Positions 36,120 to 45,695 are shown, counted from the first letter of the stretch. The stretch is DNA of 64,000 bases from Bradyrhizobium ontarionense (GCF_021088345.1 NZ_CP088156.1:7183001-7247000); one strand, 5' to 3'. Notes: generated from the sequence alone by a model not told the origin. Numbers and translations: made by a program.

Positions 36120-39100
36120 CGAGTGGCCGCTTCAGACAAGCAGCGGCAGCGAGGTCGACCCGATGGGCGATGACTCTGCTGTTCGGCTTGCTCGCAATCC
36201 TGCTCGATGGAGCCTTTGGCATCGCATCGGCGCAGCCGGTCATCGATCAGTTCGTCGCCACTGCAAATGCCACGACGGTCGGCAACTGCAGTCTCCTGCA
36301 AGTCAATTTTCATGTTCGCGTACGCTATACCGGGCATTTCCCGCTCGATCAGGGCAGCCAGCTCAGCGTCTCGCTGCAATTGGTCGATCGGGACGCCATC
36401 ATGGCGCGGCGGCTGGTCCGGCGCGAGGGTGTGCGGGTCGAAAATGCCCAGGGCTCCGGCATCCAGGACGTCTATCTGACACTCGATCAGAACAGAGGAC
36501 CGATCCTCGTCGTCCAGTTTGGCGGCGAATTCACCTACCAGATCGTGCAATCCGGCAGCTTCGAGCAGGTGACGATCGTCATTGCCCGCAAGGGGCCGGT
36601 GTCGGCGTGCAAGGTGAAGGCCCTGGTGCCGAGCGTGGCGGATCCGGGTGCGCCGAAGCCGGCCCCGATTCCGGGGGCGGCGGTGTCGATCCGCAACGAC
36701 AATCGGACGATGCAGCAGGCGTCCGCGGCGGACATCCGTTTTGCCGAGGCCTCGATGGACGAGGCGCGCGCATCAATCAAGAAAGGCAATTTCAGCGCCG
36801 CGATCGATCTTCTGAAGAAGGTGCTCAAGCTCCCTGAGACCGGTTCGAGCGCTGAGGCGCAGGAACTGCTCGGCGTCGCCCGCCAGAAGGCCGGCCAGAC
36901 CGCTGCAGCTCAGGCCGAATATGAGGACTATTTGCGCCGCTATCCGAACGGCGAGGGCGGCGAGCGGGTCAGGCAGCGGCTCGCCGCGCTTCTCACCGCG
37001 ACCAGCAGCGCACCGGCGCGGCCGCGTGACACGTCTCCTGGGGCCTCCGACGGCGGAGACATGGGGGGAGCGATGTCGACGAAGGCGGGAGGGCCGAACG
37101 GCGATACCCGCTGGTCGATGTCGGGCAGCCTCTCGACGACCTTCATCACCAATGACAGCACCAGCGCCGTCAAAGACAGGGCGATGGCGCCGAACCCGAA
37201 TGCCGATCCCGATGCCCACCGGGTTCATCAGAACACGCTGCTGACCAATTTCGACTACCTCGGCACGGCTGACAACGATCGCATCAGGACCAAGTTCAAG
37301 CTGGCTTTCACCCATGAGCGCCAGTTCGATACGGGGAACGACAAGTATGGCGTATCGACCGCGCAAGTCGATTACACGCTGAAGGAGGCCGACGTGACGT
37401 TGCGCGTCGGACGGCAATCGCGCAACACCGGAGGCGTGATGGGCCGTTTCGACGGCGCGGTGCTGAGCTGGCAGAAGAGCCCTGGTCTGCGCTTGAACGT
37501 GCTCGCGGGCTCGCCGAACTGGAGCCGCTTCGACGCACCGTTCAAGGACGGCAAGACGCTCTATGGCGCAAGCATCGACTTCGGCAAGATTCTGGGCGGG
37601 CTCGAAACCACAGTCTACCTCATCACCCAATACGATCGCAACATCGTCGATCGCCAGGCCATCGGCGCCGAATTCCGCTACTTCGATGCCAATAAGTCGC
37701 TGCTCGGCCTGATCGACTACGATACACATTTTCGCGCGCTCAATGCGGCGGTGTTCTCCGGAACCTACACGTTCGACGACAAGTCGGTCATCAACGCCTC
37801 GTTCGACTATCGAAAGGTTCCGTTTCTCTCGACCTGGAATGCGTTGCAGGGGCAGCCGTTCCTCACTCTTTACGACATGATGAAGTTCAACACCGCAGCC
37901 GAGATCAGGCAGTTCGCGATCGACCGGACGCCGACGTTCCAGTCGGCCATGGTGAGCTATTCGCGGCCTTTGAACGAGACCTGGCAGGTGGCCGCCGATG
38001 CCACGGTGACCAATCTGACCGGTACGCTGCCGTCCGGAGGCGTCGATGGCACGCCGGCGAGCGGTCTCGAATATTACCTGTCGGCTCAGCTGACCGGGAA
38101 CGGCATCGTCAAACCGGGCGATCTGTTCATGGGCGCGCTGCGCTACGCGAGCCTGGCGGATTCGAAGTTCTACGTGCTGGATCTTGCCTCGCGCTATCCG
38201 ATCACGCCCGATCTCGCCGTCAGCCCGCGGCTGCGGATGGGCTACAGGTCCGGGACGCAGACCGACCTAAAGGAGTACACGATCCTCCCGTCGCTGCTGG
38301 TCAGCTATTTGTGGTCGAAAGAGATCAGCATGGATGCCGAGGTCGGGTACCGCTACGTCGACAGCACGCAGGCCAACATCAAGACGACGACCAAGGATCT
38401 TTTCGCGACGGTCACGTTGCGGCGCGACTTCAACGCCGACGGCGTTACCAAGTGCAACGCCTCGATCGTCAGCTGCGCCTGGGCCAGGCCTGCGGCGTTG
38501 GAAGGCGGGCAGGGGGCAGGCGCGGGCGGCATGCCGCTGAAATCGCGCGGATCGCCCCTGTCGTCCTACATGCTGGAGACCGGTGTGCGCTACTGGTTCA
38601 GCTCGGGGCAGAATCGCTACCGCTATTTCGCCGACCAGGCCGCGACGCTGCAGGTCTCGCGGCTCGCCTATGGCGGAATGACCGGGCACACTGGCGAGAT
38701 GTTCTTCAGGGTCGATGCGCTCGACGGACCCTTCACCAACATGTTTCTGAAGGGCTACATCGGAACGGGCAAGATCACTTCGGGCACTCTCGTCGACGAG
38801 GACTTCGCCCCGTTCGTCAATCCATCGTCCAAGACCGTCAGCAGCCTCGGCGGTGGGTTGCACTACGCAAATCTCGATGTCGGCTTCAATCTCCTGGAAA
38901 CCGAGCGCTTCCGGCTCGGCGCCTTCGTCGGCTATCAATATTGGGCGGAGACGGTCGACGCCCGAGGCTGCACCCAGGTTGGCGGCAACCCGGCGATCTG
39001 CAATCCGGCGCTGGGGCCCGGCGTGAAGGTGGTGACCGAGCAGGATCGCTGGCACAGCGGACGGGCCGGTGTCTCACTCGACACGCGGCTGTCGGACCGG

Positions 39101-39385
39101 CTGAGCTGGCAGGCGGAGGCCGCTTATGTCTGGACTTCGCAGAATGCGATCGACACGCACTATTTCACGTTCGGGCGCGACCCCGCCGCAGGACAAGGAT
39201 CCGGATTCCAGGCCGAGACCGTTCTGAACTACCAGCTGACGGACAACTTCCGCATCGGCATCGGCGGACGCTGGTGGCATCTCAGCACCAATGCGGTCGA
39301 TTCGTTCAATCAGGTCCTGAGATATACGACGGAGCGTTATGGCGTCTTCCTCCAGGGCTCCTACAAGTTCAACCAGCCGCGATAG
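36116..39385 (+). CDS. outer-membrane beta-barrel protein with periplasmic TPR domain
   Basis: A 1,089-residue protein. The signal peptide (about 17-40, ending IASAQ) precedes a beta-rich domain (to ~200), a TPR-like domain (about 220-300: [33 protein letters not shown]) and an Asp/Gly/Pro linker. From about 345 to the end the sequence alternates polar and aromatic residues as in a large barrel and closes with [10 protein letters not shown] plus four residues. About 740 barrel residues is similar to MtrB/PioB porins that sheath decahaem cytochromes, though I cannot show homology. GTG 36116 overlaps the cytochrome stop, so the two are made together. Confidence 0.75.
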   Translation: MTSGRFRQAAAARSTRWAMTLLFGLLAILLDGAFGIASAQPVIDQFVATANATTVGNCSLLQVNFHVRVRYTGHFPLDQGSQLSVSLQLVDRDAIMARRLVRREGVRVENAQGSGIQDVYLTLDQNRGPILVVQFGGEFTYQIVQSGSFEQVTIVIARKGPVSACKVKALVPSVADPGAPKPAPIPGAAVSIRNDNRTMQQASAADIRFAEASMDEARASIKKGNFSAAIDLLKKVLKLPETGSSAEAQELLGVARQKAGQTAAAQAEYEDYLRRYPNGEGGERVRQRLAALLTATSSAPARPRDTSPGASDGGDMGGAMSTKAGGPNGDTRWSMSGSLSTTFITNDSTSAVKDRAMAPNPNADPDAHRVHQNTLLTNFDYLGTADNDRIRTKFKLAFTHERQFDTGNDKYGVSTAQVDYTLKEADVTLRVGRQSRNTGGVMGRFDGAVLSWQKSPGLRLNVLAGSPNWSRFDAPFKDGKTLYGASIDFGKILGGLETTVYLITQYDRNIVDRQAIGAEFRYFDANKSLLGLIDYDTHFRALNAAVFSGTYTFDDKSVINASFDYRKVPFLSTWNALQGQPFLTLYDMMKFNTAAEIRQFAIDRTPTFQSAMVSYSRPLNETWQVAADATVTNLTGTLPSGGVDGTPASGLEYYLSAQLTGNGIVKPGDLFMGALRYASLADSKFYVLDLASRYPITPDLAVSPRLRMGYRSGTQTDLKEYTILPSLLVSYLWSKEISMDAEVGYRYVDSTQANIKTTTKDLFATVTLRRDFNADGVTKCNASIVSCAWARPAALEGGQGAGAGGMPLKSRGSPLSSYMLETGVRYWFSSGQNRYRYFADQAATLQVSRLAYGGMTGHTGEMFFRVDALDGPFTNMFLKGYIGTGKITSGTLVDEDFAPFVNPSSKTVSSLGGGLHYANLDVGFNLLETERFRLGAFVGYQYWAETVDARGCTQVGGNPAICNPALGPGVKVVTEQDRWHSGRAGVSLDTRLSDRLSWQAEAAYVWTSQNAIDTHYFTFGRDPAAGQGSGFQAETVLNYQLTDNFRIGIGGRWWHLSTNAVDSFNQVLRYTTERYGVFLQGSYKFNQPR

Positions 39386-39405
39386 CCAGCCGGAGTCGTT
39401 CGATC

Positions 39406-40683
39406 ATGAACTATCAAGCACGGCCGTTCGGCCTTCTTCCCGAATACGACGCGATGTTCCGCGGGGCATTGGATCGGCTGCGCCAGGAACGGCGCTATCG
39501 TGTCTTTGCGGATCTTGAACGTCTGGCGGGCCGCTGCCCGCACGCGATCTGGCATTCGCCGGAGGGCGAGCGTGAGGTCGTGATCTGGTGCTCGAACGAT
39601 TATCTGGGCATGAGCCAGCACCCGAAAGTCATCGGCGCCATGATCGATGCCGCATCGCGCATGGGCACCGGTGCCGGCGGCACCCGCAACATCGCGGGGA
39701 CGAACCACCCGCTCATCGCGCTCGAGCGAGAGCTGGCCGATCTCCACGGCAAGGAGGCCGCACTGGTGTTTACTTCGGGTTATGTTTCCAACGAAGCGGG
39801 GATATCGACCATCGCCAAGCTGCTGCCTGGATGTTTGCTGCTATCCGACACGTTGAACCACAACTCCATGATCGAGGGCGTCCGCAAGGCCGGTGTGGAG
39901 AAGCAGATCTGGCAGCACAACGACACGGAGCATCTCGAGCGGCTGCTGCGAGCAGCTGATCCCGAAAGGCCCAAGCTGATCGTGTGCGAGAGCCTCTACT
40001 CGATGGACGGCGATATCGCGCCGTTGCATCGAATTTGCGATCTGGCCGAGCGCTACGGCGCGCTCACCTATGTCGACGAGGTGCATGCGGTCGGGATGTA
40101 TGGCCCGCGCGGCGGCGGCATAGCTGAGCGCGACGGGGTCATGGGTAGGATCGACATTGTCGAGGGCACGCTGGCAAAGGCCTATGGCTGTCTCGGCGGC
40201 TATCTTGCGGCCGGGGCGAACCTGATCGATGCGGTGCGCTCCTACGCCCCTGGCTTCATTTTCACGACGGCATTGCCGCCGCCGGTCTGCGCAGCCGCGA
40301 CCGCTGCGATCCGGCATCTGAAAGTCTCGACAGCAGAGCGCGTCCGGCATCAGGATCGAGCCGCGCGCTTGAAGTCGGTCCTGATCGCAGCAGACCTGCC
40401 GGTGATGCCGAGCGAGAGCCATATCGTGCCGGTGCACGTCGGCGATCCCGAGAAGTGCAGGGCGGCATCGGACCTGCTGATGTCGGAGCACGGCATCTAC
40501 ATCCAGCCGATCAATTACCCCACTGTTCGGCGAGGAATGGAACGCCTGCGTCTTACACCAACGCCCTATCACGATGATGCGCTCATGGACCGGCTGGTCC
40601 ATGCGATGGTCGAGGTGTGGGACAGACTCCATCTCCGTTACCGCCGGGAGAGCGGCCGGCCGCGCGGGGACGAGACGCCATAG
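39406..40683 (+). CDS. hemA: 5-aminolevulinate synthase
   Basis: A 425-residue PLP enzyme that condenses glycine and succinyl-CoA, the first step of haem synthesis in alphaproteobacteria. Features include [43 protein letters not shown] and the PLP lysine K258 in [11 protein letters not shown] 39406 lies 20 bp after the barrel gene; the frame is open further upstream but inside that gene. It is the last gene before the right repeat. An island copy next to haem-rich proteins suggests a supply role in addition to a housekeeping hemA expected elsewhere. Confidence 0.93.
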   Translation: MNYQARPFGLLPEYDAMFRGALDRLRQERRYRVFADLERLAGRCPHAIWHSPEGEREVVIWCSNDYLGMSQHPKVIGAMIDAASRMGTGAGGTRNIAGTNHPLIALERELADLHGKEAALVFTSGYVSNEAGISTIAKLLPGCLLLSDTLNHNSMIEGVRKAGVEKQIWQHNDTEHLERLLRAADPERPKLIVCESLYSMDGDIAPLHRICDLAERYGALTYVDEVHAVGMYGPRGGGIAERDGVMGRIDIVEGTLAKAYGCLGGYLAAGANLIDAVRSYAPGFIFTTALPPPVCAAATAAIRHLKVSTAERVRHQDRAARLKSVLIAADLPVMPSESHIVPVHVGDPEKCRAASDLLMSEHGIYIQPINYPTVRRGMERLRLTPTPYHDDALMDRLVHAMVEVWDRLHLRYRRESGRPRGDETP

Positions 40684-40744
40684 CGCCGTCTGCGAACGGT
40701 TGGATCAGAAATCGTATGTTCGGCTGGCGTGGGGAAAGGCGGTA

Positions 40745-41298
40745 GCGCTCCCCCGCTACCATCGTTCCCCATAGTCCCTTCACATATGTCTCCTCGCCTC
40801 TCAGCGAGTTGAGACGTTCAGAGATGTCTACGCTGACCCGGCGGGCCGCGTCTCGTCCCGCCCACAGGATGACTTTCTCAACGAGGTCTGGGATCGCTTC
40901 CGTGGCCCCCACGTCTCCCTCGCTCACACCTCGTGAGCTTTCGAGCCGGACCGATTGTTCCTCGTAGCGCCTCAGAATGGACCGGTGGGAGTGCGATGGC
41001 TCGCGGCGCTGGGGGCGCGCTCCGCAATTCGGCAATGTCTCGCTTCCGGTCGGCATCCAGAGCCGTGGACTTGGGTCCGAGAATTGCGGGATCGCCATGA
41101 TCCTTGGCGATCGCGTCAACCGGTCGATCAATCTCTCGGTTCGGTTGGCCGAGCTGCTGGTCCAGTCGTCCTCTCTTGGCGACGGTTGAGGCTGCAAGGC
41201 GTTTCCTCTCGTCCAGCTAGGTCTTCACATATTCAGTAGAGACCTTCGGTGAGCGCATCTTCCGCTCGCAGACCGCCGAGCACTGTCCGCTTGAGTCG
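40745..41298 (-). pseudogene. decayed serine recombinase (C-terminal part)
   Basis: Translating the minus strand with two or three frame changes and one stop recovers a serine-recombinase C-terminal region: TVLGGLRAE, then LDERKRLAASTVAKRGRLDQ, QLGQPNREIDRPVDAIAKD, HGDPAILGPKSTALDADRK, and after a frameshift RRYEEQSVRLESS...IPDLVEKVILWA...VSVDISERLNSL...GLWGTMVAGE. This coiled-coil and tail pattern is typical of large alphaproteobacterial recombinases whose genes end in a tRNA. No catalytic N-terminal domain is found upstream; 41299-41459 holds nothing else I can support. Confidence 0.75.
40748..40783 (+). repeat. attR-like direct repeat (copy of tRNA-Met 3' end)
   Basis: Matches 13904-13939 over 36 bp with two mismatches; the first 14 bp equal the tRNA 3' end including CCA. 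No other tRNA arm is present, so it is not a tRNA gene. It lies 64 bp after hemA and abuts the recombinase remnant. Confidence 0.8.
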
Positions 41299-41459
41299 AG
41301 GTCGAACGACTTCGCGTCAGAACAGCCGCCACTCTCCTTGGCCCCAGAGCACCGGACCCGAACCCGCCCGGAAGAGAGTTCTGCTGTTGAGTTCAGACTT
41401 GCCCATCCGCGCCGTGATCCAACGGGCGGAGATGCGGATGGTGATGCGGCCGTCCTTGG

Positions 41460-42545
41460 TCACGACGGCATGCGCAGCAGGTTGCGCACGGCCGGCCGCC
41501 ACTCGCCGGTCATGGTATATTCGAGGCCGAGCCGTGCACCGCATGTGATCGCCAGCATTGTGATCGGAGCGGACACGGCGAGCGCAGAGAATGCCGAGAG
41601 GCCCTGGCCGATCGTGCAGCCCATAGACATGACGCCGCCGGTGCCCATCAGCAGGGCGCCGACCATGTGACGTTTCAGCTCGCGCGCGTCGTCGCAGGCT
41701 TCCCAGCGAAACACATGCGAGAACATCGCCGCGACGAACGAGCCCAGGATCACGCCCGCCACCGAGCCGATCGCGAAGTCGGCATGGCTGCCTGAGAGCG
41801 TGGCGATGTAGAGCACGGTGTTGCCGAGCGGGGCGACGAAGGTCAGCGATGCCACGCGCGCCGGATCGAAATCGTCATTGCCGAGCCAGCCGGTCGCGAA
41901 CCAGCCGAACGCCACGGCAAGGCCGACAGCGAGGCCCGAGAGCAGCAGCCGCGGCGATCTCACGAGGCGCCCGTCGGCCAGCGCCCCGGCGGACAGCGCG
42001 ACGGCTGCGATGGAGACGACCATCGGCCGCGCATACGATCCAAGCGCCGCCGACAGCAGGACGTCCATGCCCTGGGTCATCGTCTCGGGCAGACGCAGCG
42101 ACAGTGGCTCGATCAGTGCAACGCGCAGGAAGCCGGTGAGCCCGCGCATCGCGGCCAGGGCCGAGACGCCGAGCACCAGGAAGACGACGATGGCGCGCAG
42201 ATCGCCACCGCCGATGCGGACCAAGGTTCCGAAGCCGCAGGTGCCGACCAGGGCCATTCCGATTCCGAACAGGAAGCCACCCAGGATGGCGCCGCCGAGC
42301 GGAATGGATGAGGTCAGATAGATGGAGCGTGAGAGATCGACGAGGCCGAACGTGGCGAGCGACTGCGTCGCGACCAGCGCCACCGCCGCTGCCAGAGCGA
42401 ATGATTTGAGCCGTCGCGTGTCCGCGCCGAAGAAGGCGTCTTCCAGCATCGCGAGCGTGCAGAAGCGCCCGGCTCGTCCAGCGACGCCGAGGACGGCGCC
42501 TGCGAGCAGGCCACACGCGAACGTCAAGACAGACGGACTGAGCAT
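41460..42545 (-). CDS. soxT: YeeE/YedE-family transporter SoxT
   Basis: A 361-residue polytopic inner-membrane protein of the YeeE/YedE (DUF395) family, members of which import thiosulfate or other sulfur compounds. Conserved cysteine motifs of the family are visible (GRAGRFCTLAML, VGTCGFGTLVRI, SMGCTIGQGLS). It lies upstream-distal to soxR on the minus strand, matching the soxT-R-S order of other alphaproteobacteria. Confidence 0.85.
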   Translation of the reverse strand: MLSPSVLTFACGLLAGAVLGVAGRAGRFCTLAMLEDAFFGADTRRLKSFALAAAVALVATQSLATFGLVDLSRSIYLTSSIPLGGAILGGFLFGIGMALVGTCGFGTLVRIGGGDLRAIVVFLVLGVSALAAMRGLTGFLRVALIEPLSLRLPETMTQGMDVLLSAALGSYARPMVVSIAAVALSAGALADGRLVRSPRLLLSGLAVGLAVAFGWFATGWLGNDDFDPARVASLTFVAPLGNTVLYIATLSGSHADFAIGSVAGVILGSFVAAMFSHVFRWEACDDARELKRHMVGALLMGTGGVMSMGCTIGQGLSAFSALAVSAPITMLAITCGARLGLEYTMTGEWRPAVRNLLRMPS

Positions 42546-42628
42546 TCCCCCGCGACTTCCTTGGTTGGTTTCCCGGCACTCTGCGTCAGGACCGGCCAGG
42601 AAGCCAGAACTCTTGCGCGGCTCCGGTG

Positions 42629-42979
42629 CTAGCGCCGGCGCTTGCGGACCGGCTCGCAGAAGACGTCATAGATCGCCGTCAGGATCTTGCGAACGTCGTC
42701 GCTCGCAAGGCTGTAATAGATGGTCTTGCCGTCGCGCCGGGTCGTCACCAGCCGGTCGAGCCGCAAACGGGCGAGTTGTTGCGAGACCGTGGACTGGCGC
42801 TCGCCGAGGAACTGCTCGAGCTCGGTGACGGATTTTTCGCCTTCGGCGAGGATGCAGAGCAGCAGCAGCCTGGACTCGTGGGACAGCGCCTTCAGCATCT
42901 CGCTGGCTTCGCGCGCTTTTTCGATCATCTGCTCGAGTTCGGCAGACGTTTCGATGTCCTTGAGCTTCGGCAATGGCAT
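42629..42979 (-). CDS. soxR: ArsR-family sulfur-responsive repressor SoxR
   Basis: A 116-residue winged-helix repressor (ALSHESRLLLLCILAEGEKSV; ERQSTVSQQLARLRLDRLV). Two cysteines, C42 and C108, match the pair that senses persulfide in SqrR/BigR by forming a tetrasulfide link. It is 24 bp after soxS on the minus strand. Its likely operators are the ATTC/ATCA-N8-GAAT sites at four sox-region promoters. Confidence 0.88.
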   Translation of the reverse strand: MPLPKLKDIETSAELEQMIEKAREASEMLKALSHESRLLLLCILAEGEKSVTELEQFLGERQSTVSQQLARLRLDRLVTTRRDGKTIYYSLASDDVRKILTAIYDVFCEPVRKRRR

Positions 42980-43003
42980 GGATCCTGGATCCCTCGATTC
43001 CTG

Positions 43004-43378
43004 TCAGGTACGGGCCTGCGGCCTGTTTGTAGCATTCATTATACGGCCGAGCAGCCCAAAGAAGAACGCCTCGCCGGGATAGCCGCGGATACGTCCGATT
43101 TCGCGCCCCTGGTCCACGATCACGAAGGTCGGGGTGAATGCGCCCGGGTCGATCCCGGCAAGGTCGGCTGGCAGGGGCTTGCCAAGATCGACCCGCCGCA
43201 GGGGAGCGTCGCGCCCTTCGTCCGTCTTGGCATAGATCGGCGCGATCTCGGCATTGAACCGGGCGCACCAGCCGCAGCCGGCACGTTCGAACATCACGAG
43301 CTCGGAGGCGGCGGCCGGCAACGAGAGACACAGGCCGGTCACCGCCGCCCATGCGAATTTTGCGATTCTGCGCGACAT
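43004..43378 (-). CDS. soxS: periplasmic thioredoxin-like protein SoxS
   Basis: A 124-residue exported thiol protein; signal peptide at about 8-24 (ending AAASE), active site ERAGCGWCARF, and TPTFVIVDQGREIGRIRGYPG. SoxS reduces or reactivates the SoxYZ carrier thiol in related systems. ATG 43378 was chosen because the long open frame upstream lies in the divergent promoter region and soxV. Confidence 0.87.
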   Translation of the reverse strand: MSRRIAKFAWAAVTGLCLSLPAAASELVMFERAGCGWCARFNAEIAPIYAKTDEGRDAPLRRVDLGKPLPADLAGIDPGAFTPTFVIVDQGREIGRIRGYPGEAFFFGLLGRIMNATNRPQART

Positions 43379-43412
43379 GCCGCCATCCTCTTCTGGACTT
43401 GCCGCCCAACCT

Positions 43413-43428
43413 ATCATTAAATTCGAAT
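43413..43428. promoter_or_regulatory. candidate SoxR operator between soxS and soxV
   Basis: ATCA-N8-GAAT, with an internal ATTCGAAT palindrome at 43421-43428. It is in the 129-bp divergent gap and could control both directions. Confidence 0.5.
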
Positions 43429-43507
43429 ATGTACTAGTGCTCCGTTTCCGAAGCCCGCTCCGCCCAGTCGGGCGGCATGCAGCGCGGCCGGCGGGCTGGG
43501 AGGATGG

Positions 43508-44242
43508 ATGGATCTCGACGTCACGCTGGGCGCTGCGTTGGCCGCGGGCCTGCTGTCTTTCCTGTCGCCGTGCATTCTGCCACTGGTCCCGCCGTTCCTG
43601 TGCTACATGGCCGGCGTCTCGGCTGCCGACACGATCACCGAAGCCGGCATCGTGCAGCGGCGGCGGACGATCCTGACCGCGCTTTGTTTTGTCGCCGGCT
43701 TTTCGCTCGTCTTCGTCGGTCTCGGCGCCACCGCTTCGGTGTTCGGACGGTTCATCGCCGGTCATCTCAGCCAGCTCGGCATGGTTGCCGGCCTCGTCAT
43801 CATCACGATGGGGCTGCATTTCCTCGGCGTGTTGCGGATACCGCTGCTGTACCGGAGCGCGACGATTGACCTCGGCAGCAAGCCGGCCGGCCTGCTCGGC
43901 GCGTTCATGATGGGGCTGGCCTTCGCCTTCGGTTGGACGCCGTGCGCGGGGCCGGTTCTTGCCGCCGTCCTGATGATGGCCGGCGCGGAGGCGACGGTCG
44001 GAAAGGGCGCTCTGCTACTCGCCGCCTACTCCGTCGGAACGGGCATCCCGTTCTTGATCGCCGCTGCCTTCACCGGGCAGTTCATGACCATGCTCAAGGG
44101 GATCAAGCCTCATCTGCCGCTGGTTGAGAAGACCATGGGCGGCTTTCTGGTCCTGACCGGTGCGGCCTTCCTCTCAGGGATCATTCCGTGGATGTCGGAA
44201 TGGATCTTCGAGCGCTTTCCGTCGCTCGCCACCATCGGCTGA
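43508..44242 (+). CDS. soxV: CcdA-family thiol-electron transporter SoxV
   Basis: A 244-residue inner-membrane protein with about six helices and the two CcdA cysteine motifs LSPCILPLVPP and GWTPCAGPVL. It passes electrons from cytoplasmic thioredoxin to periplasmic SoxW/SoxS. GGGAGG precedes ATG 43508. It diverges from soxS. Confidence 0.92.
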   Translation: MDLDVTLGAALAAGLLSFLSPCILPLVPPFLCYMAGVSAADTITEAGIVQRRRTILTALCFVAGFSLVFVGLGATASVFGRFIAGHLSQLGMVAGLVIITMGLHFLGVLRIPLLYRSATIDLGSKPAGLLGAFMMGLAFAFGWTPCAGPVLAAVLMMAGAEATVGKGALLLAAYSVGTGIPFLIAAAFTGQFMTMLKGIKPHLPLVEKTMGGFLVLTGAAFLSGIIPWMSEWIFERFPSLATIG

Positions 44243-44962
44243 TCAGCCGAAGCGGAAGTCCAGCAGATTGACGAAGGACTGCAGCTCGATCTGGTAGCGA
44301 TGCACGAGGCCCGCATCGCCCGTACGCGCGGCACTGCCGATCTCGCCTGCACTCGCAATGGCGCCGTCGATCAGGCGGCGGAATTCGGCCTGGCCCGCAA
44401 TATCGGGCGGAGCGAGGCCGTTGCAGCGCTGCAGCCGCTCGCGCAGCGCGGTGCCGGCCTGGACGACCTCGCTGGTGTCTGCCTTGGCAGCTCCAAACCG
44501 TGTGGCGACACTGCGCAACTCGTCCATGGCCGATGACAGGTCGAACACGCAATCGCTGAGCTCGACGACGCCCGCCTCCCGTCTGAGTGCGTGAAGAGCG
44601 CGGCGCAAAGTTGCGATGTCCGCCGCGGCGCCTGCGCTGTCACCGGCCGTGAGCGCGTCGTCCGCCATGCTCAAGCGCTCGCGTCCGGTCGCGAGCAGAT
44701 CTGCGAAGGACTTGGCAACGTAGGGTGCGATTGGCTGCTCCGTGAGCCGGCTGAGCTGCGTCCAGGCGCGCCTCGCATCATCGAGCTCGATCTGCGCCAG
44801 GGCGATGTTGCCCGTGCGTCCATAACTCGCTGCCGTGCGCAGGCCGGCCATGGCCGACTGCATGAGAGCGGGAAGATCATTGCTGTCGCCGGCCTCTGCA
44901 CGAGGCCCGTGGCCAAAACACCAGAGGAGAAGAAGCGACAGCATGATGGCGCGGCGCAACAT
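44243..44962 (-). CDS. secreted helical protein of unknown function in the sox cluster
   Basis: A 239-residue protein with signal peptide (cleavage near RAEAG). The mature part is Ala/Leu/Arg/Glu-rich and predicted mostly helical, with two cysteines (LSDCVFD, QRCNGL). No CXXCH. Its stop touches the end of soxV (tail to tail) and its start faces soxW, sharing that promoter gap with the operator at 44980-44995. Family not recognised. Confidence 0.65.
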   Translation of the reverse strand: MLRRAIMLSLLLLWCFGHGPRAEAGDSNDLPALMQSAMAGLRTAASYGRTGNIALAQIELDDARRAWTQLSRLTEQPIAPYVAKSFADLLATGRERLSMADDALTAGDSAGAAADIATLRRALHALRREAGVVELSDCVFDLSSAMDELRSVATRFGAAKADTSEVVQAGTALRERLQRCNGLAPPDIAGQAEFRRLIDGAIASAGEIGSAARTGDAGLVHRYQIELQSFVNLLDFRFG

Positions 44963-44979
44963 CGAATGTCCTTTTCACA

Positions 44980-44995
44980 TTCTGTTATTCGAATA
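44980..44995. promoter_or_regulatory. candidate SoxR operator before soxW
   Basis: ATTC-N8-GAAT, an exact match to the pattern at 56766. It lies between a possible -35 (TTTTCA, 44973-44978) and -10 (TATTAT, 44995-45000), where a bound repressor would block polymerase. Confidence 0.55.
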
Positions 44996-45042
44996 TTATG
45001 TATCGAAAGTTCTCGGACTTGGCAAAGCGCGCGAGCAGGCTC

Positions 45043-45633
45043 ATGACCTCAAACTGGATGATGACGCGACGCGATCTGGTTGCGCTGCTGCCTGCCGCGG
45101 CCGCCCTCGGCGCGATGCAGAGGCGTGCGCGGGCGGAGGCCGTGCTCGGTGACGACGGGCTCTACCATCAGCCGTGGTTTCTCAACAGCTTCCTGGACCT
45201 GCGCGAGGATCTCGAGAGCGCAGCGTCGGAAGGCAAGCGGCTCGCGATCATGTGGGAGTTGCGCGGCTGTCCGTATTGCCGCGAGACCCACCTTGTTAAC
45301 TTCGCCGACCCTGGAATCACGGACTACATCCGCACCAATTTCGAAGTTCTGCAGCTCAATCTGCTCGGCGCGCGCAAGGTGATCGACTTCGATCGCAAGG
45401 AGCTCACCGAGAAGGAACTCGCCGAGCGCTACGCGATCCGGTTCACGCCGACGTTCCAGTTCTTTCCTCCATCCGCAGACGGTGTCGATTCAAAAGAGCC
45501 GCTCGCACGCGAGGTCGCGCGCGCGCCGGGCTATCTCAAGCCGCCGCATTTCCTCGCGATGTTCCGCTTCGTGCGCGACAGGGCCTATGAGCGCGGTACC
45601 TTCCGCGACTATCTCGCGTCTTCGAAGGGGTGA
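45043..45633 (+). CDS. soxW: thioredoxin-like protein SoxW
   Basis: A 196-residue exported thioredoxin-like protein with a twin-arginine-like signal (MTRRDLVALLPAAAALG), active site LRGCPYCRETH and the thioredoxin-fold TPTFQFF region. SoxV keeps it reduced. I chose ATG 45043 (AGCAGG upstream) because a start at 44998 would sit on the predicted -10; ATG 45058 or 45061 is possible. Confidence 0.85.
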   Translation: MTSNWMMTRRDLVALLPAAAALGAMQRRARAEAVLGDDGLYHQPWFLNSFLDLREDLESAASEGKRLAIMWELRGCPYCRETHLVNFADPGITDYIRTNFEVLQLNLLGARKVIDFDRKELTEKELAERYAIRFTPTFQFFPPSADGVDSKEPLAREVARAPGYLKPPHFLAMFRFVRDRAYERGTFRDYLASSKG

Positions 45634-45657
45634 GTGCGCTGCCGCATCGAAATTGGC

Positions 45658-45695
45658 TTGACACCAATCACATTATCAAATCATAATTCGTGAAT
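45658..45695 (+). promoter_or_regulatory. soxXYZABCD promoter with overlapping SoxR-like operator
   Basis: TTGACA at 45658-45663 and CATAAT at 45682-45687 (18-bp spacer) form a sigma-70 promoter. ATCA-N8-GAAT at 45680-45695, containing ATTCGTGAAT, overlaps the -10. Confidence 0.6.

Larger units (their letters stand above)
13904..40783. mobile_element. tRNA-Met-associated genomic island carrying a multihaem cytochrome system
   Basis: The island runs from the 3' end of tRNA-Met to an imperfect copy of the same sequence 26.8 kb away. It carries no intact integrase, only a short recombinase-like tail next to the left repeat. Its cargo is functionally coherent: a two-component system, CcmF-G-H-I, a Sel1-ankyrin protein, an FAD/Fe-S oxidoreductase, a b-type-cytochrome-like membrane protein, two multihaem cytochromes, a TPR-barrel outer-membrane protein and 5-aminolevulinate synthase. 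Genes form two arms that diverge from 23899-24258. Loss of the recombinase suggests it is now immobile or needs help in trans. Confidence 0.75.

Noticed and set aside
38311..39405. Upstream extension of the ALAS reading frame
   Set aside because: It lies inside the barrel-protein gene and has no ALAS-like sequence; ATG 39406 gives the standard N-terminus.
13920..40747. An intact integrase or transposase inside the island
   Set aside because: No open frame in the island carries recombinase or transposase motifs; only a ~25-residue tail near the left end was found.
40748..40783. Second tRNA-Met gene
   Set aside because: Only the last 14 nt of the tRNA are present; D-arm and anticodon arm are absent.
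40583..41197. 204-residue minus-strand ORF as an intact gene
   Set aside because: Only part of it resembles the recombinase tail, the rest switches frame, and its end runs through the repeat into hemA; it is better described as a pseudogene.
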